Below are positions 17,141-25,301 of a stretch of DNA of 45,242 bases, one piece after another. The notes under the pieces were generated by a model, which did no database searches, was not told where the DNA came from, and saw nothing but the letters and a program-made list of their open reading frames with translations. Made by a program: the position numbers and the translations under genes. The stretch is taken from NCBI GenBank assembly GCA_023249105.1, contig JAHFDG010000030.1, forward strand, positions 1-45,242, given 5' to 3'. Each line of letters begins with the position of its first letter. Within the stretch, counting starts at the first letter, position 1. The DNA is from Candidatus Methanoperedens sp. GTDB lineage: Archaea; Halobacteriota; Methanosarcinia; Methanosarcinales; Methanoperedenaceae.

Positions 17141-17527
17141 TTACGCTTCCAGAGACTCCTGTTTTACGTATGCTGAATCGTCGTAAACGATATGCAGCAA
17201 CACATTTGCCGCACCGCCAAGGATTGTGGCATCAAGTGACACCTTGATCTTGGTATTAGCAACCGTTGACGAATCGGGATCAAAAACCAATCCTTTGTTT
17301 GTGGTGTCGGGAACGCCTTTCAGAACTATTCCCGCAGCAGTACCGCCCGCTGGTGCGGTAGCCGTATTGACTGCCGTGGTGTCTCTTGCTAAAATAATTG
17401 TTCCGCTCGCAACCATCGCTGCGTTGGCCATATACTCTGCTGACTTGACAGTTCCACGGCAAGGAACAGGAATGTAATAGTCTTCCACTCCTCCGGCACT
17501 GTATAAATTTACATAAATATCTTTCAT
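17141..17527 (-). CDS. Small capsid-associated (decoration-type) protein
   Basis: A 128-residue beta-rich protein after AAGGAGAAATACC. It contains no coiled coil or membrane segment; strands alternate with Gly/Ala/Thr loops (TAPAGGTAAGIV), a jelly-roll-like pattern. Position two genes after the major capsid protein and a terminator directly behind it suggest a protein made in large amounts, such as a head decoration or cement protein. Family not verified. Confidence 0.65.
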   Translation of the reverse strand: MKDIYVNLYSAGGVEDYYIPVPCRGTVKSAEYMANAAMVASGTIILARDTTAVNTATAPAGGTAAGIVLKGVPDTTNKGLVFDPDSSTVANTKIKVSLDATILGGAANVLLHIVYDDSAYVKQESLEA

Positions 17528-17569
17528 GGTATTTCTCCTTAATTTTATTTTTGTTACTTACGTTAAATG

Positions 17570-18487
17570 TTATTCAGCTATCACCGCAAAAGGTACTGTT
17601 GCCGCTACGCCGTTAAGACCAGTAAGGATGTTGCCGGAGGCCAATGCTAAATTGAAATCATAGCCACCCGTGGTTGTGGCGATATTAGCAGCCGTAATCA
17701 GACGATTATCGGTGACAATAACTGTATCTGAATTGTCGTCAATAGTCAGAACTGTTGCCTTAATGATGCTGTTCTTGATACGACTACCGTATGCCGGTGA
17801 ATTTGCCACAACATCAATGCCCTCTGTGGCTTCCACGAAGCAATCATCGATCAGGAATTGATGGGTTGACGCTATTCCGGCGACGGAAATTCCAACAGCG
17901 CAAATACCTGTTCCGTACGCGCCGGGGTTCTGGTGAATCTCAAAACCTTGAATCTTAAAGAGGGCCGAATCGGTGATCTGTACACCGACTGTATTCCCTG
18001 CTAAAGACGGCTGCAGCATACCGCCCAAAATCTGGAAACCGTGGCATCCTGCTGGAATTGTAAGACCGACACCGGTTCCATCTAATGTGAATCCGATATT
18101 GATAAAGCGGCATCCAACTTTTGCCAACGCAATAGTGTGATGGCCGATTATACGGGGATAAGGAACTAGATCAGAGCCACATCCGATGACATCGCATTTT
18201 TCTGGAAGAACGGTTAAGTTTTCGGTAATACCATCGCCGCATACAAAAATCTTATTGCGTCTTGCCCACCAACGATTCGCCGCAAGGCCAATACTGGCGT
18301 TGGAAGCGGTGATTGCTTCTGCAACAGTCGCGAAGGGATGATCGGGTGATCCACTACCGGTTGCCGCTACATTCAGATCAACGTAATACTTACCGGCCTT
18401 GGGCCCTTCGTAATCGTTAACCATTAAAAAATCTGAAATAGGCTTAGATGCCTTACTTCCGCCAACGGTTAAAACTCTTTCACTCAT
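17570..18487 (-). CDS. Beta-helix virion protein next to capsid gene
   Basis: A 305-residue product starting at ATG 18487 (AAAGGAGAATATC upstream); a nine-codon longer start lacks a ribosome site. Residues about 45-290 have irregular beta-helix character, with phrases such as FINIGFTLDGTGVGLTI, GFEIHQNPGAYGTG and RIKNSIIKAT. Gene position directly after the capsid gene points to a head fibre or decoration protein instead of a tailspike. It carries no recognisable hydrolase motif. Confidence 0.7.
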   Translation of the reverse strand: MSERVLTVGGSKASKPISDFLMVNDYEGPKAGKYYVDLNVAATGSGSPDHPFATVAEAITASNASIGLAANRWWARRNKIFVCGDGITENLTVLPEKCDVIGCGSDLVPYPRIIGHHTIALAKVGCRFINIGFTLDGTGVGLTIPAGCHGFQILGGMLQPSLAGNTVGVQITDSALFKIQGFEIHQNPGAYGTGICAVGISVAGIASTHQFLIDDCFVEATEGIDVVANSPAYGSRIKNSIIKATVLTIDDNSDTVIVTDNRLITAANIATTTGGYDFNLALASGNILTGLNGVAATVPFAVIAE

Positions 18488-18541
18488 GATATTCTCCTTT
18501 ATTGCAGGCCTCAAACTACGCCTGCTGAGATTTAAAGGGTT

Positions 18542-18566
18542 ACAGGGGCGATTTCTCGCCCCCTGT
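18542..18566 (-). other. GAAA-tetraloop hairpin behind the capsid gene
   Basis: Five bases after the capsid stop codon, the minus strand forms a stem of ten base pairs (ACAGGGG-CGA with TCG-CCCCTGT, one bulged G) capped by GAAA. No T-run follows, so it is more likely a transcript-stabilising or partial termination element than a full terminator. Confidence 0.7.
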
Positions 18567-18570
18567 TAAA

Positions 18571-19569
18571 TTACGCCGCTTTACTTAGGTTTGTATGCAA
18601 CACGTTCATCTTGCGATTCTTGCAAATCAAATTTCCCTGCCATCTCGTATTGGCCGATATCACATCCGGCTGTCCGAGAACTGACTTGTCAAGCCACACC
18701 GGCTTGGTGAAATTGAAATCCTTATGCGCTTTCAGCCCCAAATAGTTGAGATTGAGTGCAAACAGCCAGCCGGCTGGGACGCCACTATCGGATACAATAG
18801 GAGCGCCTTTGTGCATGATGTTTCTCCATCCGGCCTGAACCATGACATCGTTTGTGTATCTTTGCTGCGGATGTAAGGACAACTCGTAGGCATCTTTCAA
18901 TAGTGCCGTTGTGCAACAGAAATTGGGCAGTTTACTGTCAACGTCGCCTGCCGCAGGTGCTCTGAAAATGCCCTGCATAGTCTCGAAACACATGGTTTCC
19001 GCTGTCTTGATGACGTTGTTTATCCAGTTCGGCTCTTCAGACAGGGCGATACATCCGTATTCAACACTTGTCGCACCCTCGACTCCGGCGGCGCTTACAT
19101 TGAATAAGTCCAACAAACCGTTTATGCCGTCACCTGTGCCCCTTGCACTCATAATCTGTGCCGCAAGATCAACACGGGCAGACTCTTTGATGTTTTCCAT
19201 GTATTGATTGGTTAATCGGATTACCGCTTCCGAGCCGGAGTTCTTAACCTTGTCGTCAAGATTCAACGTATTGGAACCGTAGGCGCCACCCCATCCGAAT
19301 CGGGCCGCAGTCACAAGGTCTTTCTTGGACTGATTAATTACGGTAGTTGCTCCGTAGGTGCCGTGATTTGAATTCGCATTAAGCAGCGGAACTTTAATCA
19401 TAGTTCCGCCGTCAACAGTTTCTTCGGGCTGGACAATAAGACTATCTTCCGCTTTCGCCTTGCCGCAAAGCGCCCATAAAAGAGCCGATGCAGTATTAAA
19501 AATATCTTCTGGAACAACAGAGTTCCAGTATACTTCGGTTGTTGCATTTAATTGATTTTGTAAAGTCAT
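18571..19569 (-). CDS. Major capsid protein
   Basis: A 332-residue protein after AAGGAGATATAGCT. Sequence features fit a HK97-fold shell protein of the podovirus type: an N-terminal arm, a region rich in Thr/Asn (ANSNHGTYGATTVI), a long helix around residues 115-145 (NQYMENIKESARVDLAAQIM) that fits the spine helix, and C-terminal beta segments. It directly follows the scaffold gene, the standard order. No delta-domain protease is encoded nearby, consistent with a separate scaffold. Confidence 0.85.
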   Translation of the reverse strand: MTLQNQLNATTEVYWNSVVPEDIFNTASALLWALCGKAKAEDSLIVQPEETVDGGTMIKVPLLNANSNHGTYGATTVINQSKKDLVTAARFGWGGAYGSNTLNLDDKVKNSGSEAVIRLTNQYMENIKESARVDLAAQIMSARGTGDGINGLLDLFNVSAAGVEGATSVEYGCIALSEEPNWINNVIKTAETMCFETMQGIFRAPAAGDVDSKLPNFCCTTALLKDAYELSLHPQQRYTNDVMVQAGWRNIMHKGAPIVSDSGVPAGWLFALNLNYLGLKAHKDFNFTKPVWLDKSVLGQPDVISANTRWQGNLICKNRKMNVLHTNLSKAA

Positions 19570-19595
19570 AGCTATATCTCCTTATACAAGGACGA

Positions 19596-20381
19596 TTACC
19601 CGCTTAACTTGGCCAAAGCTTCGGCCATAGCAGCGTCACGCTCCTTGCCGGTTAGTATTGTTTTGTTAGTGGTCTGTCCGGGACTTTGTCCCTTTATGAT
19701 CACCGTTCCTGTTTTATCCCTCCCTGCTTGCAGTTTAAGGGCTTCCATCATTTCTGCGTTTTTTTGTTCCAGTGCGGCTGCTCTTGCTTCCGCATCAGTA
19801 GCCTTGATTTCAGCGAACGCCGACATTTTGTCATGCATCCCGGTAGAATCGTTGGCGATAAAATCATTTATTCGCTGTTGCATTTCCGGGGTGTTGAATG
19901 TGGGATTTGCCTTGAGGAATTCTCTCTGCGATGTTTTTATATCGCGTTCCTGTAATTCCTTCTGAAAGAGCTTCCCAGCCTCACCAAGGACAGTATTTTT
20001 AACTTTTTCGGCTGTTAGTTGATTAGATTTTGACATCAACTTAGCAAGTTCGCCCTGATATTTTTCACTCAAAGGATCAAGTTTCTCTATCTGAGCGTTT
20101 ACGTTTGCAATTTCCGAATCGTAATCAATACCTTCCGCCTTTTCCTTTCCGTATCCCGGTTGAGATTTCTCTTTGGTAAGGGTTTCTTTTAGGGTTTCGG
20201 CTAAGGTCTGCGCTTGATTGCGTATTTGCCCCAGTTCGTTCCCCTGCTCTCCAAGTTTCTTTTCCAGATTTGTCCTCTGCGCCTGTTCTTTGGCAAATGC
20301 AGCGGCTAACTCTTCCGGGGTCTTAAAACCTGTCCCAGCAATTCCTTTATCTTCGCTTTGATCATTCATATTCTCTTCCAT
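19596..20381 (-). CDS. Capsid scaffolding protein
   Basis: A 261-residue, highly charged and almost wholly helical protein: Gln/Glu/Lys-rich coiled coil over residues about 20-150, then KANPTFNTPEMQQRINDFI and a basic C-terminus (DKTGTVIIKG). Start ATG 20381 has GGAGAG eight bases upstream. Lies between portal-side genes and the major capsid gene, the normal place of a scaffold. A strong terminator upstream (20463-20518) separates it from the portal-side genes. Confidence 0.85.
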   Translation of the reverse strand: MEENMNDQSEDKGIAGTGFKTPEELAAAFAKEQAQRTNLEKKLGEQGNELGQIRNQAQTLAETLKETLTKEKSQPGYGKEKAEGIDYDSEIANVNAQIEKLDPLSEKYQGELAKLMSKSNQLTAEKVKNTVLGEAGKLFQKELQERDIKTSQREFLKANPTFNTPEMQQRINDFIANDSTGMHDKMSAFAEIKATDAEARAAALEQKNAEMMEALKLQAGRDKTGTVIIKGQSPGQTTNKTILTGKERDAAMAEALAKLSG

Positions 20382-20462
20382 TTTTTTCTCTCCATTTCCC
20401 GGACTCAGTATGATTTCGGCTGCCCTTGCGGACCGATGGCTGAGCTACCCGATTTTGGTATT

Positions 20463-20518
20463 AAAAAAAAGCCCAGATTGTACGGACACGTTTGTGTTTG
20501 TCGTACAGTCTGGGCTTT
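20463..20518 (-). terminator. Strong rho-independent terminator upstream of scaffold gene
   Basis: Minus-strand stem of about 17 positions (AAAGCCCAGA and GTACG arms, one C-A mismatch) with an 18-base loop and eight T behind it. It ends transcripts that come from the portal-side genes, so capsid genes may need their own start site or antitermination. The 20519-20584 stretch between it and the previous gene holds no gene. Confidence 0.9.
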
Positions 20519-20584
20519 AGCTACCTTCTTAAAGGACTTAAGTACCCCTTATATCCTTAAAATAATAACGGTTGACTGAGCATT

Positions 20585-20773
20585 CTATTTACCTTGTTTT
20601 AAAATACACACCTTTGTATTGTCTTGCATATACGCTGATCCTATGAATCCTTGTGAGAAGTCTAGGATTAATGTTAATTCAACCCTACCAGAAACTTTAT
20701 CCAATATCAAGTTTTTTATTTTCTCTCTGCAAAAAGAGATTATGGCTTCAATTTTCTGTTCTTTGTCGTCCAT
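20585..20773 (-). CDS. Small hypothetical protein (62 aa)
   Basis: A 62-residue protein with an amphipathic N-terminal helix (KIEAIISFCREKIKNLIL) followed by two beta strands. The upstream gene ends five bases before its ATG; the ribosome site is weak (GGGGC), so translation is likely coupled. It is last before the strong terminator. No family recognised. Confidence 0.55.
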   Translation of the reverse strand: MDDKEQKIEAIISFCREKIKNLILDKVSGRVELTLILDFSQGFIGSAYMQDNTKVCILKQGK

Positions 20774-20778
20774 GCCAC

Positions 20779-21351
20779 TTACTGCCCCGTCTTAATATAG
20801 TTTTGCATTCTATTTAATATATCCAGTTGTTTGGGAGAATATTGTAATTGACCCGACTTAATACCTTCCAGATAAGAGGGATCATTGACTCCTCTTATAT
20901 AAGCGTCATGGATAGCGGCATCAGACGCACCTTTGCCGTTTGCATCACTCCACCACGACCGGCCTTGTTTCATTCTATTTATTTCTTCAGGTGCATAATT
21001 AGCTTTAAAATCTTCTCTCATTTTATTAAACGTCTGGTCGTTTTTCATTCCATGATAAAGCTCTCCTTCGATATGTCTTGAAAGCCTTTGCTGGTTACTC
21101 ATTATAGTTGGATCGTATATTTCTATTACATTTTTCCCCGGCATGGGATGTGGCAAATCTGGAGTCCCTGTTTCACCAGCCGGCCAAAATTCTCCGTAAC
21201 CTTTCCTTTTTCGTTCTTCCGGTGCAATTATTGCTTTTGTGTTTTCAGGGGAAAAAGTTTTAGCATATCCCTTGTTGATGGATAATACCTCCGCCAACAC
21301 CCGATCACCCATTTGATTATAATAATCTTTATTTATTAGTTCCGTCCCCAT
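20779..21351 (-). CDS. Phage protein of unknown function between portal and scaffold (190 aa)
   Basis: A 190-residue product starting at ATG 21351, two bases after the upstream stop and behind GGGGG; a longer frame to 21426 would overlap that gene. A striking segment RLSRHIEGELYHGM (near residue 110) has His and Glu spaced as in some metal-binding proteins, but a full metalloprotease motif is not present. The N-terminus is Lys-rich; C-terminus is helical (QLDILNRMQNYIKTG). Place in the operon matches genes of unknown function beside portal genes. Confidence 0.6.
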   Translation of the reverse strand: MGTELINKDYYNQMGDRVLAEVLSINKGYAKTFSPENTKAIIAPEERKRKGYGEFWPAGETGTPDLPHPMPGKNVIEIYDPTIMSNQQRLSRHIEGELYHGMKNDQTFNKMREDFKANYAPEEINRMKQGRSWWSDANGKGASDAAIHDAYIRGVNDPSYLEGIKSGQLQYSPKQLDILNRMQNYIKTGQ

Positions 21352-21352
21352 A

Positions 21353-21634
21353 TTATCCCCCACACGAGAGGTTATTTTCTTTGAGATACCTTCTATGCTC
21401 TGTCCGCGACTCAATATGTTGTGCATTATTCGGCAGCGTATCCAATGATGATTTTAACCATTTCACATCATTAATAGAGTCACACAGTATCGCACCGCTT
21501 TGGGGAATTATCCGTCTGGCCATGCGTCCACACCCTTTCCCCTTACACCTTACTTTTTTAGGGATATTGTCTATCCGATGGAACTTTTCGGTTATTTTTT
21601 TACATCTCGGACAACTATATTCGTAGATAGGCAT
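21353..21634 (-). CDS. FmdB-type zinc ribbon protein
   Basis: A 93-residue protein that begins MPIYEYSCPRCKKITEK, the hallmark start of the FmdB/CxxC-CxxC zinc ribbon family, with a second Cys pair in RCKGKGCGRMARRII. Such domains are found in many bacteria and phages as small nucleic-acid or protein-binding modules; the role is not settled. Its start lies inside the end of the upstream gene (43-base overlap) behind AAAGGAG, so coupling is likely. Confidence 0.8.
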   Translation of the reverse strand: MPIYEYSCPRCKKITEKFHRIDNIPKKVRCKGKGCGRMARRIIPQSGAILCDSINDVKWLKSSLDTLPNNAQHIESRTEHRRYLKENNLSCGG

Positions 21635-21921
21635 TCACACACTCCTTTAGACTTTTTTAGTTTTTTCTTTTCCGCTTCTTTTCCATTACGAATTTCTCCC
21701 AATAATCCAATCAATGCTGTATACGTAATTTTTTGAACATACGAAAAGACAAGCTCGTCTCCTTCGATAAAATTTCTTCTATTTAAAAAATCCTCAACAA
21801 GTTTAAATGTATTTTCTTTAAATCGTAACTCAAACAAACCTTTAAACATTGCTTCTACTCGCGCAGCCAACTTGTCCTCTTCTTCTAATGTAATTCCGTA
21901 CTGTCTTCTTAAAGATTCCAT
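21592..21921 (-). CDS. Helical protein of unknown function after portal gene (109 aa)
   Basis: A 109-residue, mostly helical and basic protein with AAGGAGGAGGAG upstream. It contains FKGLFELRFKENTFKLVEDF and a Lys-rich tail (EAEKKKLKKSKG). The last 14 codons overlap the FmdB-type gene. No family recognised; the place directly after the portal gene suggests a head-assembly or accessory role, which cannot be shown from sequence. Confidence 0.55.
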   Translation of the reverse strand: MESLRRQYGITLEEEDKLAARVEAMFKGLFELRFKENTFKLVEDFLNRRNFIEGDELVFSYVQKITYTALIGLLGEIRNGKEAEKKKLKKSKGVCECLSTNIVVRDVKK

Positions 21922-21951
21922 GTTGCTTCTCCTCCTCCTTATGTTTTTGTT

Positions 21952-23835
21952 TTATTTTTGATCGTTTCCCTGCGTTTGCAACGATGATTGCATGACAAAA
22001 TCTCTTAGCTGAATAGCCGTCTCTTCCGGCAAACCAGCATTGACTAAAACCTGAAGCGCCTGTTCTGTTTGAGATTCAGCATTTCTTTCTAAAATCTCTT
22101 TCCATCCGGGAAATCCGATGGATTCAAGTGTTGCTTGTTGGTCAATGACGCCCATTTCTTTTAACTTTAGCGCTAAATCTTGCCATTGAAGTTTTGTTCT
22201 TGGCGTTGATGAACCTGACTCAACCACATAACCAAACTTTCTCCCGGCGAACTCTACACCTGCAAATGGCAACTGTTCGTCCGCCACATTAACAGAATCA
22301 GGACGTGTCCCAAAATTTTGATACAATCCTATTGCCCACTTGGATCTCTCTTCTGCTAGAAAATCAACAGAAGAAGTCTTGGTCAGCATTAAGACCTGAT
22401 TACGTTCTTGAAGCGCCTGAATCGCCGCATAAGCGATAACTCCATTTGGTGCTTGCCCCCTGTCGGCGTCCTCTATAGCGTAAATACGATCAAAATTTCG
22501 TATAAGCAATTCTAGGACGCGAAAAAATGTTTCCGGCAAATTGGGTATTTGCATAAACTCAATCCGGGCATTCGGAATGGTCGGCATCAAAACCATCCTG
22601 CCGGGTTTACTGATAGAATTTTCTATCATTTCTTTAGTTATTCCACAATGTTGCTGCACAATTAACGGTGGAGCCATAACGTTGATTACATAATTGATAA
22701 GTTTAGAGAAAATGAGATTGATTTTAACTATCAGATCTCCGACCTGTTCAGCCGCTGCAAATCCATAAATTGTAACACCATCTTTGTAGGAATTTGCAAC
22801 ATAGCAGGGCAATCTCCCCCAGGGATATGTTGTTGAAGCAAGTTCATCTGCCAGTTCTGGATTAAGATTTGGGTTTGCATTATCGTCAAGGATAATTATT
22901 CCGCTCTTAATAGCCGGGTCTTTGCTTTTGGAAATCGTTATTTTTCGTATTCCGTCGCGATACACTTTTTTCTTTATTGTTGTTATTCTAACTTGAGGAG
23001 CCCCGTTTTCGTCTATAAAGGGTTCTTCTGTTTTTTCTTCTGTTTCACGGTCATCTCTTAACCAAACCTCAATTACCAGACAACGTTCAAGGATTTTTGT
23101 GTCTTGTCCGGCAACCTCTCTAGTTACGGTCATAGCATCAGTATAATTTCCAATACTCTTCTCTATTCCGTAACCTTGTGTCTTGTATGTTTCCCGGACT
23201 GTGCCCATTAAATCATAAGCATCATCTTTAGCAATATCCTTTACTTTAAAAATACTCTCTATGCTAGAAACGAAATCAATGTACGCATAACAGATATACG
23301 GAGCTTCCTCTGCTATATTATCCCAGTTTCCGGGACACGGGAAAATACTATACGGATCTGTCACTGCAATATCGGGGCGAAATCTTCCTTTGTCCCAATA
23401 GGGTTTTTCCGGTGTAAATCCGTATATTTCCATCTGCCTGGAGGATGTGCGTGTCTTTGATTGTTGATTAGTGTCCTTCCACCATTTTTTTAGGACCATA
23501 GACAGGATATTTTCAGAACCGTCACTTTGTCCATCAAGGTCAACTACTTCTCCTGTGGGTTCTCTTGCAGTAATGTTTGAGACAGTTCTTTCCACATTGG
23601 CAAAATAGAGATTAATCGGAGTAAGGACTTTCTTTTTGCGTGGAGCTCCTTTGCGGCCTGATTGCTGCGTATCCTGATTCCCTCGATACAAAGCGAAATT
23701 ATTATTAAAATCGTCATGTTTTCCCAAGCGTTCTTTCTCGTTTTTTGCCGCTTCAAAAAGCGAAAATGCGAATTCTCCTACATCAGGATCATTTTTTGGT
23801 GGCACATTTGATAGACTCCAATCATATTTAACCAT
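21952..23835 (-). CDS. Portal protein
   Basis: A 627-residue protein after GAGAGGAGAGAAAC. The length, the N-terminal region with conserved NNNFALYRGNQ and the TPINLYFANVERTVSNITAREP segment, a central acidic beta part and a long C-terminal helix region (RVLELLIRNFDRIYAIEDADRG, then AAIQALQERNQVLML) match the wing, stem and crown plan of podovirus portals of the P22 class. It lies downstream of TerL and upstream of scaffold and capsid. The dodecamer would form the DNA channel at the vertex. Confidence 0.9.
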   Translation of the reverse strand: MVKYDWSLSNVPPKNDPDVGEFAFSLFEAAKNEKERLGKHDDFNNNFALYRGNQDTQQSGRKGAPRKKKVLTPINLYFANVERTVSNITAREPTGEVVDLDGQSDGSENILSMVLKKWWKDTNQQSKTRTSSRQMEIYGFTPEKPYWDKGRFRPDIAVTDPYSIFPCPGNWDNIAEEAPYICYAYIDFVSSIESIFKVKDIAKDDAYDLMGTVRETYKTQGYGIEKSIGNYTDAMTVTREVAGQDTKILERCLVIEVWLRDDRETEEKTEEPFIDENGAPQVRITTIKKKVYRDGIRKITISKSKDPAIKSGIIILDDNANPNLNPELADELASTTYPWGRLPCYVANSYKDGVTIYGFAAAEQVGDLIVKINLIFSKLINYVINVMAPPLIVQQHCGITKEMIENSISKPGRMVLMPTIPNARIEFMQIPNLPETFFRVLELLIRNFDRIYAIEDADRGQAPNGVIAYAAIQALQERNQVLMLTKTSSVDFLAEERSKWAIGLYQNFGTRPDSVNVADEQLPFAGVEFAGRKFGYVVESGSSTPRTKLQWQDLALKLKEMGVIDQQATLESIGFPGWKEILERNAESQTEQALQVLVNAGLPEETAIQLRDFVMQSSLQTQGNDQK

Positions 23836-23847
23836 GTTTCTCTCCTC

Positions 23848-24003
23848 TCACAAACCCACTCTTGCGTTCGCTATTCTTATCGCTTTTTTTTCGTCTCCTG
23901 TTTCTTTCAATATTGCATTGGCTATCTGAGCGGCTTTTTTTGCTTGTTTATCCGACAATTTATTGTTGTGCTTTTTTCTAAATTCTTCTGCTGTCCAGGG
24001 CAT
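23848..24003 (-). CDS. Small helical protein (51 aa) upstream of portal
   Basis: A 51-residue protein: MPWTAEEFRKKHNNKLSDKQ, then an Ala/Lys-rich helix (KKAAQIANAILKE) and a short C-terminal KAIRIANARVGL. A GAGGA ribosome site stands eight bases before the ATG. This short module with MPWT..F.KKHN..L is one I recognise as recurring in phages and bacteria as a small domain of unknown function, sometimes fused to head proteins. Too short for default ORF cut-offs and easy to miss. Confidence 0.75.
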   Translation of the reverse strand: MPWTAEEFRKKHNNKLSDKQAKKAAQIANAILKETGDEKKAIRIANARVGL

Positions 24004-24024
24004 TTGACGTTCCTCATTTTTGAC

Positions 24025-24327
24025 TCACTGCAATTCTTTTCCACTCACATCAACAAGTGGAGGTTTTTTAACTAACGACAAACCAGACACGCTTTCTTTG
24101 TACGCGTGGATAACTTTTTCATCATTAATGTCGTAATTCATTGCACCCCGATCAATTTCAAACCATTTCGGTTGACCAAGCATGAGAACAATATTGACAT
24201 TAAACTTTTCTTCTTCCGTTTTAATCATTTGCATAATTCGGGGATCTTTCAGCGCTAATATTCCAATCTCCGATGGAACCTTCTCCCCGATAACAATCCC
24301 TACTGGCGTGTAAACTATTTTAATCAT
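24025..24327 (-). CDS. Small hypothetical protein (100 aa)
   Basis: A 100-residue protein after AAAGGAGAAAAC. N-terminal beta hairpin (MIKIVYTPVGIVIGEKV), central helix and beta pieces; no recognised family. Its ATG lies inside the last codons of the upstream zinc-finger gene, so they are coupled. Found between TerL-side genes and the portal. Confidence 0.6.
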   Translation of the reverse strand: MIKIVYTPVGIVIGEKVPSEIGILALKDPRIMQMIKTEEEKFNVNIVLMLGQPKWFEIDRGAMNYDINDEKVIHAYKESVSGLSLVKKPPLVDVSGKELQ

Positions 24328-24736
24328 TGTTTTCTCCTTTATGAGACCTCTTGTGACTATTTAGCCCCAACTCACTCTTACATCCCTTGCCGCATACGTC
24401 GCAAATAAAGACGGGGAGATGAATGTTTCTCGGATCGACAATGTTAAGTTTATCGCCGTCTATGTGCGCCTGCAAAGTATCATCACGGATAGGCACCTGC
24501 AAATCATTGGCTGCTATTTTTGCCGGCATCACAACGTTCAGGGCGCCTCCTACAACCAGCGGAGCCAGGCATTCGGGGCACGCAAGGTCTGCTGCCTTAG
24601 TTGTTGCTGATAATAAAAAATCAATATGATATTGAAGCAGCGAACGCAGCATCCCGCCGTGGGGCGGTAAATTCGGGTCAAACTGTTCATTAGTTTCAAA
24701 TGACATCCTCCCGCATTGGGGACATTTCACTTTCAT
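24320..24736 (-). CDS. Zinc-binding protein with a C2H2-type finger
   Basis: A 138-residue protein with three likely metal sites: CPQCGRM at residues 5-8, CPECLAPL near 53-56, and at the C-terminus FICDVCGKGCKSELGLNSH followed by KRSHKG (residues about 110-133), which has the spacing of a classical C2H2 finger (C-x2-C-x12-H-x3-H). Start ATG after AAGGAGGAAAC. Classical fingers are rare in bacterial viruses; the first two Cys pairs may form a zinc ribbon. Likely DNA or protein contact; target unknown. Confidence 0.75.
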   Translation of the reverse strand: MKVKCPQCGRMSFETNEQFDPNLPPHGGMLRSLLQYHIDFLLSATTKAADLACPECLAPLVVGGALNVVMPAKIAANDLQVPIRDDTLQAHIDGDKLNIVDPRNIHLPVFICDVCGKGCKSELGLNSHKRSHKGENND

Positions 24737-25002
24737 GTTTCCTCCTTAATGTTTTTCCCGAATATATGATTAAAAATTCTATTTTTTGCAAGGACTTTTT
24801 TTTCCGCGCCATCTTCGCTAAGAGAATCAAGCTCGTCTTTCATCGTGAACACTTCGCCCTTTGGGACACTACCCGTTATAAATCCAGTCCCTGGAATAGT
24901 TGACTTGGCGCGATGAACGATAAAGGCACCGAGAAAGACACCTGATAAACATAAGACCCCACCAAGTCCTATTAACGCCAATGCCTGCAAAAGTTCAATC
25001 AT
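24733..25002 (-). CDS. Small membrane protein 1
   Basis: An 89-residue protein starting at ATG 25002 behind AGGAGG; a TTG nine codons earlier has no ribosome site. Residues about 3-32 form a long hydrophobic segment (LLQALALIGLGGVLCLSGVF), followed by a basic turn (HRAK) and a soluble acidic/basic tail. This N-in or N-out single-span layout, next to a second small single-span gene, could mean holin, spanin or anchor function; none is proven. The last bases overlap the next gene (ATGA). Confidence 0.65.
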   Translation of the reverse strand: MIELLQALALIGLGGVLCLSGVFLGAFIVHRAKSTIPGTGFITGSVPKGEVFTMKDELDSLSEDGAEKKVLAKNRIFNHIFGKNIKEET

Positions 25003-25276
25003 TGTTTTTCCTCCTGTTTTTTTTGACAATCATCTGCTTTGCCCCTACATCAACCATCTCTATATCCAGATAGTCGTTTAGCAATTTTTTATATTCCTTA
25101 AGGCTTATATATAATTCATTGTATCCATCAGACAGGCGTGTATAGCTGGACATTAGATATCCGTGCGGATCAGGATTGTACTCATTTAAGTTATTGCTTT
25201 TATCTTTCCACATTTTTAAATAACAAACTATTAAAATAACAACAACAATCGTTAATACTATTTCAATAAAGTCCAT
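24995..25276 (-). CDS. Small membrane protein 2
   Basis: A 93-residue protein starting at ATG 25276 after AGGAGG. Residues 3-22 (FIEIVLTIVVVILIVCYLKM) are a membrane helix, followed by a Lys-rich stop and a soluble tail with a helical stretch (YNELYISLKEYKKLLNDYL). It overlaps the downstream small membrane gene by eight bases and shares its leader pattern (AGGAGG just before MIE or MDFIE), suggesting a functional pair. Confidence 0.65.
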   Translation of the reverse strand: MDFIEIVLTIVVVILIVCYLKMWKDKSNNLNEYNPDPHGYLMSSYTRLSDGYNELYISLKEYKKLLNDYLDIEMVDVGAKQMIVKKNRRKNND

Positions 25277-25301
25277 AAATTTTCCTCCTGTTTTTTGTTC
25301 G

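Noticed and set aside
20395-20460. tRNA-like D-arm phrase GGTAGCTCAGCC on the minus strand
   Set aside because: No matching D-stem, anticodon arm or T-arm; not a tRNA.
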